From an uncultured Bacteroidales bacterium (GTDB taxonomy: Bacteria > Bacteroidota > Bacteroidia > Bacteroidales > UBA932): 9,162 nt of DNA. Below the pieces are notes generated by a model, which was given only the letters and a program-made list of their open reading frames with translations, was not told the DNA's origin and made no database searches. This document shows, one piece after another, positions 1-7,275 of the stretch. Both the position numbers and the translations under genes were made by a program. Where the stretch lies: NCBI GenBank assembly GCA_905234775.1, contig CAJOJC010000089.1, forward strand, positions 1 through 9,162, written 5' to 3'. How positions within the stretch are numbered: position 1 is the first letter of the stretch; each line of letters begins with the position of its first letter.

Positions 1-2603
1 ACCCTGGTCTGATTGTCATCACACGTGACGCTATCCCCGGCAGCGGCAGCGCCCGTATGCTTATCCGCGGAATCGGCTCCTACGCCGAGAGCCCGGATGT
101 CAATACCCTCAAGATCTATGTGGACGGCTTCGAGGTGAAGAGCGACTTTATTGACTATATCTCCGCGGAAGAAATCGAATCTGTGGAGATTCTCAAAGAC
201 GCCTCCGAACTCGCCCTCTACGGTATGAACGGCGCCAACGGCGTTATCTATATCACTACCAAACGTGGTACAGTCGGCTCGCCCAAGATCAATTTCCGAA
301 GCAGCGGGGGAGTCTCTACCCCGATTAACGTAGTGAAGCCCCTCGGATCCTACGATTATGCCCGCCTCTACAATCAGGCATGGGCAAACGACCATGGCCG
401 CGAGTGGGATCCGTACTACGATCTGGATGCCATGAACGCATATAAGAGCGGAACGGGCACGGACGTAGACTGGTACGACGAAGTCTTTAGAAGCGCCACC
501 CCCTATGCGGATGCGAACCTTTCGATACGCGGAGGATCGGATCTGGCCAAGTACAATGTCGTCCTCGACTATGCGAACCAGCAGGGCTTCCTGAACGTCC
601 GGAATACCGACAGGACCCACAACGCTTCGTTTGCCAAATACGGCGTCAGGACCAACCTCGATATGAAACTCAATAAGGTACTGACGGTGAGCATGGATCT
701 CGGCGGCAGGCTCGAAGACAGGGCCAGGCCGAACTACAGCCTCTACTCGCTCGTAAGCGACGTGATGAGCTATCCGTCCAACATCTACCCGATTTTCGAC
801 GAACTCTCGACCGACCCCATCATCAATCTTTCCGGAACCGCGGTCCATCCCAATAACCCCGTAGGCTCGCTCATCGGACTGGGCTGGACTACCTCCCGTA
901 CGAAGGTGATGCAGGCGAACTTCAAGTTCAGGGAAGATCTTGGCTTCTTGCTCCCCGGTCTCTACCTTCAGGAGGGCTTCTCCTTCTATTCGAAGACGAT
1001 AGGAAACACGGCCAAGACCGCGACCTACGCCCGTTATATCGGCGGCGTACCCCAGACGGCCGACGAGTCGACCTACCTTCGCTCGCAGGGCTACTGGTCC
1101 TCGGGCAAGGAGCGCTGGATGCAGGGCAACGTCATCCTCGGCTGGAACGGCAAAATGGACGAGAACGTCTTCGACGCTCAGCTCTCGGCCCACATATCCG
1201 ATTTCAACGGCACCGGCTCCCAGTTCTATAACTGGAAGTACCGCTATATCAACTACGCCGGCCGCCTTGGGTGGACATACGACGAGCGAATCGAGGCCGC
1301 TCTGGGCTTCTCGCTCTTCGGCAGCGACGCCTATGCCCCCGGACACCGCTATGTCTTCTATCCCACCGTCTCGCTCGGCTGGAAGCTCACAGACGATGTG
1401 AAGCTACGCGCATCCGCCGGCTTTACCGGCGCTACCGAGGCCTACGTGGGGATCGAGGGCCTGGAAACCGACGGCCGCTACCTCTACAAGCAGTATTACA
1501 CCTGGACCGGCAGTTTCGTTACCGGAATGGGACCGAACTTCGGAGGCGGAGTCAGCGGAATAAGGCCCCTCTACAGCGGAAGCGAAGACCTCACGGCAGA
1601 AAAGAGCTTCAAGGCCAATGTCGGAACGGATTCGAAGTTCCTGGACGGCAGGCTCAGCCTCAGGGCCGATTACTTCATGGACCTTCGCACCGGCATCCTC
1701 ACCCTCGACCGCACACTGATGGACTACTATGGCACCAAGACTGCCTACTCTAATCTCGGCAGGATGCTGAACCACGGTCTGGATGCCTCGATAGTCTGGG
1801 CCGATACCAAGGGTGAATTCAAGTACAATCTCTTTACCAACCTTCTCTTCGCAAAGAACACCATTCTCGAGATGGGAGAAGTCGGGCCCAAGTTCCCGTA
1901 CAACGCCGCAACCGGACATCCTTACGGTTCAAGAATGGGCCTTGAATGTATTGGCTTCTATGAACTTAAGGACTTCGACCTCGACGGCGAACTTCAGATG
2001 ACTGAAGCAATCCCGCTCTTCGGAAGCGTTCAGCCCGGAGACCTTAAATACAAGGACCAGGACGGCGACGGCTATATCGACGATACCGATATCGTCTGGC
2101 TTGGAAATCCTTCCTACCCGATGCTTACCGTCGATTTCGGCGGCCAGGCTGAGTGGCTTGGATTCGACCTTTCGGTACTCTTTACAAGTTCGTTCGGTTC
2201 TACCGTAAACCTGCTCGATTACTCGGCATGGAAGCCGTTCCTTAACTACGGCACCGCCTTCGAGTGGGCAAAGGGCGCCTGGGCCTACTATCCGGAAGCT
2301 CAGGTGGATACCCGCAAGAGCGCTACGTTCCCCAGACTCACTACAGGTCAGAACGACCACAACTACCGCTCCAGCTCATTCTGGGTGAAGAACAACAATT
2401 ACCTCCGCCTGAAGAACCTTGAGCTGGGTTATACTCTCAAATTCGCCGGATCGGGAGTGGAGAAGCTCCGCGTATACCTTTCCGGACAGAATCTCTTTAC
2501 GGTAAGTACTTTACTCTGGAAATACAAGATGGATCCGGAGACTGTAAACTACGGTTATCCCGCCGCAAGAAGCGTTTGCGCCGGAGTGCAGATCAGTTTC
2601 TAA
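1..2603 (+). CDS. SusC/RagA-family TonB-dependent outer membrane transporter, 5'-truncated
   Basis: This is an outer membrane TonB-dependent transporter of the SusC family, which imports oligosaccharides with its SusD lid protein using TonB energy. The frame is open to the window edge: codons from position 3 read PGLIVITRDAIPGSGSAR before the first ATG at 57, so that ATG is internal. The signal peptide, carboxypeptidase-regulatory-like domain and TonB box are off the window. The end of the plug domain is visible: RMLIRGIGSY near the left edge, then VEILKDASELALYGMNGANG and ITTKRG at about 183-270, matching the usual SusC LYG..ANGVI.ITTKRG signature. The rest is beta-barrel, with a Ca-loop-like DQDGDGYIDDTD at about 2055-2090 and a typical C-terminus (YGYPAAR, final GVQISF ending in Phe). 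About 866 codons are present, consistent with a roughly 1000-residue protein lacking its N-terminus. The next start is 13 bases after the stop, so it is probably co-transcribed with the susD-like gene. The substrate cannot be read from this gene. Confidence 0.96.
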   Translation, partial: PGLIVITRDAIPGSGSARMLIRGIGSYAESPDVNTLKIYVDGFEVKSDFIDYISAEEIESVEILKDASELALYGMNGANGVIYITTKRGTVGSPKINFRSSGGVSTPINVVKPLGSYDYARLYNQAWANDHGREWDPYYDLDAMNAYKSGTGTDVDWYDEVFRSATPYADANLSIRGGSDLAKYNVVLDYANQQGFLNVRNTDRTHNASFAKYGVRTNLDMKLNKVLTVSMDLGGRLEDRARPNYSLYSLVSDVMSYPSNIYPIFDELSTDPIINLSGTAVHPNNPVGSLIGLGWTTSRTKVMQANFKFREDLGFLLPGLYLQEGFSFYSKTIGNTAKTATYARYIGGVPQTADESTYLRSQGYWSSGKERWMQGNVILGWNGKMDENVFDAQLSAHISDFNGTGSQFYNWKYRYINYAGRLGWTYDERIEAALGFSLFGSDAYAPGHRYVFYPTVSLGWKLTDDVKLRASAGFTGATEAYVGIEGLETDGRYLYKQYYTWTGSFVTGMGPNFGGGVSGIRPLYSGSEDLTAEKSFKANVGTDSKFLDGRLSLRADYFMDLRTGILTLDRTLMDYYGTKTAYSNLGRMLNHGLDASIVWADTKGEFKYNLFTNLLFAKNTILEMGEVGPKFPYNAATGHPYGSRMGLECIGFYELKDFDLDGELQMTEAIPLFGSVQPGDLKYKDQDGDGYIDDTDIVWLGNPSYPMLTVDFGGQAEWLGFDLSVLFTSSFGSTVNLLDYSAWKPFLNYGTAFEWAKGAWAYYPEAQVDTRKSATFPRLTTGQNDHNYRSSSFWVKNNNYLRLKNLELGYTLKFAGSGVEKLRVYLSGQNLFTVSTLLWKYKMDPETVNYGYPAARSVCAGVQISF

Positions 2604-2616
2604 AAATGACAGTGTT

Positions 2617-4323
2617 ATGAAAAGAATAGTTCTTATTTCAGCGCTCACGCTCCTTGCAGTTTCCTGCTCCGATTTCCTCGATACCCGCATCGACGTATTC
2701 GATACGGTCGAGCGCCTCGAGACCCGTCCGAGTACGCTGTCGAGCTTCGCATATGCGTTCTATACGCCTATGCAGTATGGTTTCAATGTCATAGACGGAA
2801 ACCTCTTTGCTTCCGCTTCAGACGAAGCCGAACAGACCGCTCCGACCTCCGATGTGTCCGCCTTCAACCGCGGCCTCATCTCCCCGGATCTCAACCCTAT
2901 CGCTTACCTCTACAACAATTATTACGAAGGCATCCGCGCCGCTCACTTCTTCCTCGATTACGCAAAGGACGGTGAGAAGTTCCTTGCCCTCAACCGCGAC
3001 ACCAGTACCGTTTACAATCCCGACGGAACGGTATACAGTACCGAGAAGCCGAAGGCCTATATGAGGGACGTAATCAACCTCAATTGGCTCAGGGCCGAAG
3101 CTGCAATAGCCGAGGCTTACTACTACGGCGAACTTATCAAGATGTACGGCGGAGTGCCTATCATAGGTGAAAATACGGAGGGCACAACCCGTCAGGCCAC
3201 CTACGATGAGGTTGTAGAACACATCGTCAGCCTGATTGATGCGAATGCAGACAAGGTCAACCTCGACTGGAGGGTGGCTCTGGATCCTACCCCGGAAAAT
3301 GCAATCGCAGATGTAAACAACTGGAACTTCCGCGACGATATCGGCCGCTGGGACAAGACCTCGGCCCTTGCCGTGAAGGCCCGCGTACTGCTTTATGCCG
3401 CCAGCCCCCGCAATAATGAGGAGGCCGACGTGAAGAAGTGGGAGAGGGCTGCAGAAGCCGCCCACGACGTGATCAAGCTCCGCGAGGATATCTTCGCAAA
3501 GGGCTTCGGTTTCGGAGAGGATGCCAGGACTCACCCGAGCTCCCATATGCCCGCTAACCGCGACTATGGCAACTATTTTATCCGTAATAACGCGGCCTCC
3601 GACGTGGAATCGATCTTCCTCATCCGCAGGGCTGCAGGCAGCGCTCCCGAGGTGGCAAACTACCCGATCGGTACCCGTGGCGGAAACAGCGGCGTTTGCC
3701 CGACCCACAACCTGATCGAAGCGTACGATTACGTAGGCCCTGAGGCCCCGGATCCGTATGTCAACCGCGATCCCCGTCTTGCTGCGACCGTGGTCTTTAA
3801 CGGTTCCGTATGGAACGGCAGCATTATCGACGAGTCGGCCGGCGGCCTGTATGACCAGCGCGTAAACGGCGCCTCGAAGACCGGATACTATCTGAAGAAA
3901 TTCCTCGCCCCGAATCTCAACCTGATCGAAGGAGGAAGTACGGACCATATCTGGCCTCTCTACCGCTATGCCGAGGTCCTTCTGAACTATGCCGAGGCCA
4001 TGAACGAGGCCTATGGCCCGGATGCAGACCCGAAGGGCTGGGGAATGACCGCCCGCGACGCCCTTACCGAGGTCCGCAATAGCGCCAGCACCCTCCTTCC
4101 GGCTATCACTACCAGCTCCAAGGCCGAATTCCGCAAGGCGGTAAAGAAGGAAAGGCAGGTGGAACTCGCGTTCGAAGACCACCGCTACTGGGATCTGCTC
4201 CGTTGGAGAGATGCCGAGACTGTCCTGAACCGCTCGATCAAAGGTGTGGTAGTTATACAGCTATCAGTTCGTCGCGACCAGGACCTTCGAGGAGAAGAAC
4301 TACTACCTCCCATTCTCCCGTAA
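2617..4323 (+). CDS. SusD/RagB-family nutrient-binding lipoprotein, C-terminus frameshifted
   Basis: This is the surface lipoprotein that caps the SusC channel and binds glycan. It has a lipoprotein signal peptide with the lipid-anchor Cys at residue 17 (LLAVSC) followed by SDFLDT, a very typical SusD start. SusD/RagB landmarks occur in order: LRAEAAIAEAYYYGELIKMY and GGVPII at about 154-182, RWDKTSALAVKARVLLYAAS at about 248-267, YRYAEVLLNYAEAMNEAYG at about 449-467, and KKERQVELAFEDHRYWDLL at about 510-528. After SIKGV (to about 4248) the sequence becomes foreign to the family (QLSVRRDQDLRGEELLPPIL) and stops at 4321-4323. The expected SusD ending is found one frame over at 4253-4375. If the frame were restored, the protein would be about 585 residues instead of 568. 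The most economical explanations are a one-base insertion or a two-base deletion near 4250-4260, either a natural mutation or a sequencing/assembly error. Confidence 0.93.
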   Translation: MKRIVLISALTLLAVSCSDFLDTRIDVFDTVERLETRPSTLSSFAYAFYTPMQYGFNVIDGNLFASASDEAEQTAPTSDVSAFNRGLISPDLNPIAYLYNNYYEGIRAAHFFLDYAKDGEKFLALNRDTSTVYNPDGTVYSTEKPKAYMRDVINLNWLRAEAAIAEAYYYGELIKMYGGVPIIGENTEGTTRQATYDEVVEHIVSLIDANADKVNLDWRVALDPTPENAIADVNNWNFRDDIGRWDKTSALAVKARVLLYAASPRNNEEADVKKWERAAEAAHDVIKLREDIFAKGFGFGEDARTHPSSHMPANRDYGNYFIRNNAASDVESIFLIRRAAGSAPEVANYPIGTRGGNSGVCPTHNLIEAYDYVGPEAPDPYVNRDPRLAATVVFNGSVWNGSIIDESAGGLYDQRVNGASKTGYYLKKFLAPNLNLIEGGSTDHIWPLYRYAEVLLNYAEAMNEAYGPDADPKGWGMTARDALTEVRNSASTLLPAITTSSKAEFRKAVKKERQVELAFEDHRYWDLLRWRDAETVLNRSIKGVVVIQLSVRRDQDLRGEELLPPILP

Positions 4324-4375
4324 GGAGATTTCTAACTCTGGAGGGACACTTACCCAGAACCCTGAATACAATTAG
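4253..4375 (+). pseudogene. Out-of-frame C-terminal tail of the SusD-like gene
   Basis: Reading from 4253 (TTA TAC AGC TAT CAG) gives 40 codons that look like the conserved SusD C-terminus: YSYQFVATRTFEEKNYYLPF, then SRKEI and GGTLTQNPEYN, then TAG at 4373-4375. SusD proteins commonly end with a ..F..K.Y..PIP..EI....L.QNPGY pattern, so this is the natural end of the upstream gene. The restored stop lies two bases before the ATG at 4378, which is the tight spacing expected in an operon. An in-frame TAG at 4250-4252 in this frame means that a ribosome must read the first frame up to about that point. The exact lesion cannot be placed, because GGT AGT TAT (GSY) can also be read in the third frame just before it. 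Confidence 0.85.
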
Positions 4376-4377
4376 AT

Positions 4378-5004
4378 ATGAAGACTCTATATAAGATATT
4401 GCCTGTTTTGGCATTGTTTTTCGCCTTCGCGGCCTGCGAGGAGAATGATGCTACCCGTGACTACGGATTTGCCAAACTCTACATCCCTCAGGCTACCGTG
4501 ACGGGTCTCGACAACTCATATCCGATTCCTCTCGGGCCCTTTGGCCAGAACTCAGTCTATACCTGCAAGTTTGACAATGGGACCGGTATCCTTGATATCG
4601 AGGTCGGAGTAATCCGCAGCGGTTACTATGCCGAGCAGAAAGGATATTCCGTAGACCTGAAGGTCAGCGACACCGAAACAGCCGACAAACTGGCGGCCTA
4701 TTCGGAGGCCGGAACCCCGGCCGCGGAACTGCCTGCAGCAGTAGTGACTGTCCCTTCCAAGATTACCGTTCCTGCCGGCCAGAGCGGGGAAGCGGTCTAT
4801 GTAAGCGTGGATCTTAAAGCTCTCGCCCTCCAGAAGACTTCGCTCTGGGTTACAGACAAGTACAAACTGCTCGTCCTCGGCCTTGAGATCTCGAATCCTA
4901 CCGAGTATGAACTCGCGGATAACAACACCAGTGTCGTAATCGTACTCGACCTTAACAGCGAGTATTGGGGCGCTGAAGTCCGTACGCTATTTCCAATGAA
5001 CTAA
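4378..5004 (+). CDS. DUF1735 (BT_3987-like N-terminal domain) lipoprotein
   Basis: A 208-residue lipoprotein. The signal peptide ends in a lipobox with Cys20 (FAFAAC), followed by the acidic EEND, as in surface-exported Bacteroidota lipoproteins. Residues about 30-155 resemble the DUF1735 domain: FAKLYIPQA at 31-39, then a hydrophilic strand region, and VPSKITVPAGQSGEAVYVSV at 125-144, which matches the typical ..TIPAG.....V.V pattern. The remaining C-terminal stretch is beta-rich (WVTDKYKLLVLGLEI, SVVIVLDL) and not recognised. Proteins with this domain are common just downstream of SusCD pairs in PULs and are thought to bind glycan or carry other surface domains, but this one has no catalytic domain. 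The start codon sits two bases after the restored stop of the SusD-like gene, so it belongs to the same operon. A glycan-binding accessory role is inferred from position and domain only. Confidence 0.8.
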   Translation: MKTLYKILPVLALFFAFAACEENDATRDYGFAKLYIPQATVTGLDNSYPIPLGPFGQNSVYTCKFDNGTGILDIEVGVIRSGYYAEQKGYSVDLKVSDTETADKLAAYSEAGTPAAELPAAVVTVPSKITVPAGQSGEAVYVSVDLKALALQKTSLWVTDKYKLLVLGLEISNPTEYELADNNTSVVIVLDLNSEYWGAEVRTLFPMN

Positions 5005-5031
5005 CAATTAATACCAATCATTCATTTTATT
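5005..5031 (+). promoter_or_regulatory. A/T-rich translation leader before the PKD lipoprotein
   Basis: The 27 bases between the two lipoprotein genes are strikingly A/T-rich (only five C and no G) in otherwise GC-rich surroundings, and contain no Shine-Dalgarno-like motif. Bacteroidota genes typically rely on A/T-rich, unstructured leaders rather than an SD sequence, so this probably acts as the ribosome loading region for the ATG at 5032. No TAnnTTTG promoter element is present. Confidence 0.4.
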
Positions 5032-6255
5032 ATGAAAAAGTTTTTCTATCTCATTGCAGCAGCTGCTATTATGATGGTCAGTTGCGAGGATCCGGCAGGT
5101 CCGGAAAAACCGGACACTCCGGCCGGTGCTCCCAAGGCAGACTTTGAGTTTGTCGTAGACGGTCTTACCGTTACCTTCACCAGCAAGGCTGAGAATGCCG
5201 CTTCCTACAAATGGGAATTCGGCGATGGCGAAACAGCCAAGACCGCTTCTCCTACCCACGAGTATCTCAGCGGCGGAACTTACAACGTCAAGCTCACTGT
5301 AGCCAATGCCGACGGAGAGACTGACAGCACCGAGAAACCTGTTACCGTACAGGGCGCAGGCGGAGCTGTTAAGGCTTTCTTCTCTACCAATGTCATTACC
5401 GACCGTTCCGGAAAATTCGGTCTTAAGGTCGAATTCGACGCTACCTCTTCCCAGGGCGCAGAGTCCATCAGCTGGGACTTCGGCGACGGCGGCAGCGCAA
5501 CTGAGTTCAAGACTTCTCACCTCTACGAGGCTTTCGGTACTTATACCGTTAAGGCTACCGTAACCGGTGGCGGCAGCTCTGATACCTACACTGCAAGTGT
5601 CGAGCTCGTTCCCTTCACCGAACTTCTCAAGGGCGGCGCAATGGAGGAGGATGACGCTCAGTACTGGACTGTAGTCAGCGCAGACGCTTCTACCAATGAT
5701 GACGGTTACGCTGGAACTCCCGGCCTTCCTTCCTTCACTTCTACCTTCGGTTATACCGAGGACGGCCCTAAGGGCGGCAAGGGCGGATGCCTCCGTCTCG
5801 GCGGTGAGAACCAGTTCCACGACTGGGCCCACAACGCTACTGTCTACCAGGCCATCGAGCTCGAGGAAGGCGATATTATCGAACTGTCTGCCCAACTCAA
5901 GTGGGACGGCAACATCAATGACAACGGCCTCTTCTGGCTCTGTGTCGACACAACCCCCGAGCCGTCAGACGATAACATCATAGTCCAGTTCTTTAACTGG
6001 TGGGATGCTGAAGGCAGTCAGGTATCCGTACCTGCATACGACGGAGATCTCTCCGGCAGTGCCAATTATTCCCAAGGCGACGATTGGGGCTTCTCGACTC
6101 CTTATGATGCCAACGGCGAGGGAACAGGAGTTCAGTACACTGCCGCTACTTCCGGAACCTACTACATTATGTTCAATGTACGTAATGTCTGGAGCGTAAC
6201 ATACTATGGAAAGCCTTATTTCATCGACGAGGTAAGCGCTAAGATAGTTTTATAA
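5032..6255 (+). CDS. Two-PKD-domain lipoprotein, probable surface glycan-binding protein
   Basis: A 407-residue lipoprotein. The signal peptide ends at Cys18 (IMMVSC) and is followed by acidic EDP and a Pro-rich spacer. Two PKD domains follow: residues about 35-106, with the signature WEFGDG at 61-66 and HEYLSGGTYNVKLTV; and about 113-192, with WDFGDG at 148-153 and HLYEAFGTYTVKATV. PKD folds usually act as rigid spacers or in protein-carbohydrate contact. Residues about 195-407 form a beta-rich, aromatic-rich region (GGAMEEDDAQYW, CLRLGGENQFHDW, VYQAIELEEGDIIELSAQLK, FFNWWD, closing with FIDEVSAKI) that looks like a jelly-roll carbohydrate-binding module, though no CBM family could be assigned. 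No catalytic motif is seen. PKD lipoproteins beside SusCD and GH16 genes are known in beta-glucan PULs, so a glycan-capturing role is the best inference. Confidence 0.85.
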   Translation: MKKFFYLIAAAAIMMVSCEDPAGPEKPDTPAGAPKADFEFVVDGLTVTFTSKAENAASYKWEFGDGETAKTASPTHEYLSGGTYNVKLTVANADGETDSTEKPVTVQGAGGAVKAFFSTNVITDRSGKFGLKVEFDATSSQGAESISWDFGDGGSATEFKTSHLYEAFGTYTVKATVTGGGSSDTYTASVELVPFTELLKGGAMEEDDAQYWTVVSADASTNDDGYAGTPGLPSFTSTFGYTEDGPKGGKGGCLRLGGENQFHDWAHNATVYQAIELEEGDIIELSAQLKWDGNINDNGLFWLCVDTTPEPSDDNIIVQFFNWWDAEGSQVSVPAYDGDLSGSANYSQGDDWGFSTPYDANGEGTGVQYTAATSGTYYIMFNVRNVWSVTYYGKPYFIDEVSAKIVL

Positions 6256-6273
6256 TCGTTTTCATTTTTTTTT

Positions 6274-6303
6274 GAGACAGGGCGGCTGACCCTGCCCTGT
6301 CTC
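6274..6303. repeat. Perfect 10-bp inverted repeat (stem-loop) between the binding and GH16 genes
   Basis: GAGACAGGGC at 6274-6283 is the exact reverse complement of GCCCTGTCTC at 6294-6303, with a 10-base loop in which GG/CC can add a further pair or two. It lies 18 bases after the PKD gene stop. The long T run (6265-6273) lies upstream of the stem, and the sequence just after it is CCCAATTAATTAG, so it lacks the U tail of a standard intrinsic terminator on the + strand; the - strand also lacks one. It may partially terminate or protect the 3' end of the upstream message, or act in the leader of the GH16 genes. Only the inverted repeat itself is seen directly. Confidence 0.75.
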
Positions 6304-6316
6304 CCCAATTAATTAG

Positions 6317-6324
6317 TATTTTTG
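6317..6324 (+). promoter_or_regulatory. Candidate Bacteroidota -7 element for the GH16 genes
   Basis: TATTTTTG fits the Bacteroidota -7 consensus TAnnTTTG and ends four bases before the ATG at 6329. A transcript starting at the usual distance would have almost no leader. No TTTG is found at the expected -33 spacing (the nearest is at 6271-6274, about 42 bases away), so the promoter call is weak and the match may reflect local A/T richness. Confidence 0.35.
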
Positions 6325-6328
6325 TGCG

Positions 6329-7273
6329 ATGAAAAAATCGATCATCATCAGTGTCCTTGCTTTGTGCGGCCTTGCCTTCACGGCTTCGGCCCAGGATACG
6401 GACAGCCGTTTTATGCGTCCCTTTACCGAAAATTTCAGCTCTTCGAAGCCGGATAATTTCGGTACTTCCGGCAGCTCTCTTCGCTACTACTGCGGAGTCC
6501 CTTCGCTGAGCGAACTTGGCTCGGATGTGATGCTTATGCGAATCAATCCGTCCGATCCCGCCGGCGCGGGCCGAGGTCCCGAAATCTCAACCCCAAAGAT
6601 GACTCATTTCGGTACCTACAGTGCTAGAATCAGGGTTCCGGATGTCAAGGATGTACAGCCGAATATCGGTGTCGTGGTCGGTTATTTCACCTATCGCTTT
6701 ACGAAGGGATACGGCCTCAGCGAGATCGACTTCGAGTGGCTTATCGCAGATCCGACCCTCATCTATATCGGTACCTGGACCAGCGACCCCAATAATGTAA
6801 ACAATCTCCAGAGGGTAGGCCGTACCATTAACCTTGCTACTGGCCAGATTCTGTATACCAACTACAGGTCCTATCACGACGGTAACCGTAATCACGACTT
6901 TGCCAGCAACGACGATGCGGCCCTCACTCCCCGTACTATCCCCGCGATTACGGGCTACGACGCCTCGAAGAAGTTCTATGTCTACGGCTTCGACTGGTAT
7001 CCGAACCGTCTGACCTGGTGGATCGAGCACCCGGATACCGGAGAGAAGATCATCCTCTGGGACTACCAGGGAACGACACCCAACTTCTCCGGAATTCCTC
7101 AGCCCCCGACTACCTATCTGCTCAATTTCTGGCACACCAACGACTGGTCGGTCGATACAAACCCCCGCTCGAAGGAGGCTCCTAAGTATCCTTATTTCCT
7201 CGAGATTGACTGGATGAAGTATGAGCCTTACGACGATGTAAATATCGCCTGGAGAAAGGAGAACAACTTTTGA
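6329..7273 (+). CDS. Secreted GH16-family endo-glycoside hydrolase (first paralogue)
   Basis: A 314-residue secreted enzyme of the concanavalin A-like GH16 family, which cuts beta-1,3 or beta-1,4 bonds in beta-glucans or galactans by a retaining mechanism. A type I signal peptide is likely cleaved after TASA (residue 21). The catalytic motif is SEIDFEW at 131-137: Glu132 nucleophile, Asp134, Glu136 acid/base, in the ExDxE (no bulge) form seen in lichenases and xyloglucan enzymes. Other family landmarks are GPEI at 83-86, FGTYSARIRVPDV at 94-106, GVVVGYFTY at 114-122, FYVYGFDWYPNRLTWW at 216-231, LLNFWHTNDW at 264-273 and LEIDWMKY at 291-298. About 58 residues (151-208) lie between the catalytic strand and the GYDASKKF block, more than in a compact lichenase, and include VGRTINLATGQIL. 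It is close in sequence and identical in length to the gene at 8085. The substrate is not readable from sequence alone. Confidence 0.9.
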   Translation: MKKSIIISVLALCGLAFTASAQDTDSRFMRPFTENFSSSKPDNFGTSGSSLRYYCGVPSLSELGSDVMLMRINPSDPAGAGRGPEISTPKMTHFGTYSARIRVPDVKDVQPNIGVVVGYFTYRFTKGYGLSEIDFEWLIADPTLIYIGTWTSDPNNVNNLQRVGRTINLATGQILYTNYRSYHDGNRNHDFASNDDAALTPRTIPAITGYDASKKFYVYGFDWYPNRLTWWIEHPDTGEKIILWDYQGTTPNFSGIPQPPTTYLLNFWHTNDWSVDTNPRSKEAPKYPYFLEIDWMKYEPYDDVNIAWRKENNF

Positions 7274-7275
7274 TT

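Noticed and set aside
2818..4182. Long open frame of 454 codons on the - strand
   Set aside because: It lies entirely antisense to the clearly recognisable SusD-like gene, has no signal peptide or domain that I recognise, and such frames are common opposite GC-rich coding sequence.
4245..4262. Programmed ribosomal frameshift in the SusD-like gene
   Set aside because: No slippery heptamer, run or stimulatory structure is evident, and SusD-like genes are not known to use one; mutation or sequence error is simpler.
4203..4394. 63-codon + strand frame across the end of the SusD-like gene
   Set aside because: Its translation is Arg/Ser/Thr-rich with no family resemblance; the true SusD tail is in the other alternative frame (4253-4375).
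5008..5895. Open frame of 295 codons on the - strand
   Set aside because: It is antisense to the PKD lipoprotein, whose two WxFGDG motifs show the + strand is the coding one.
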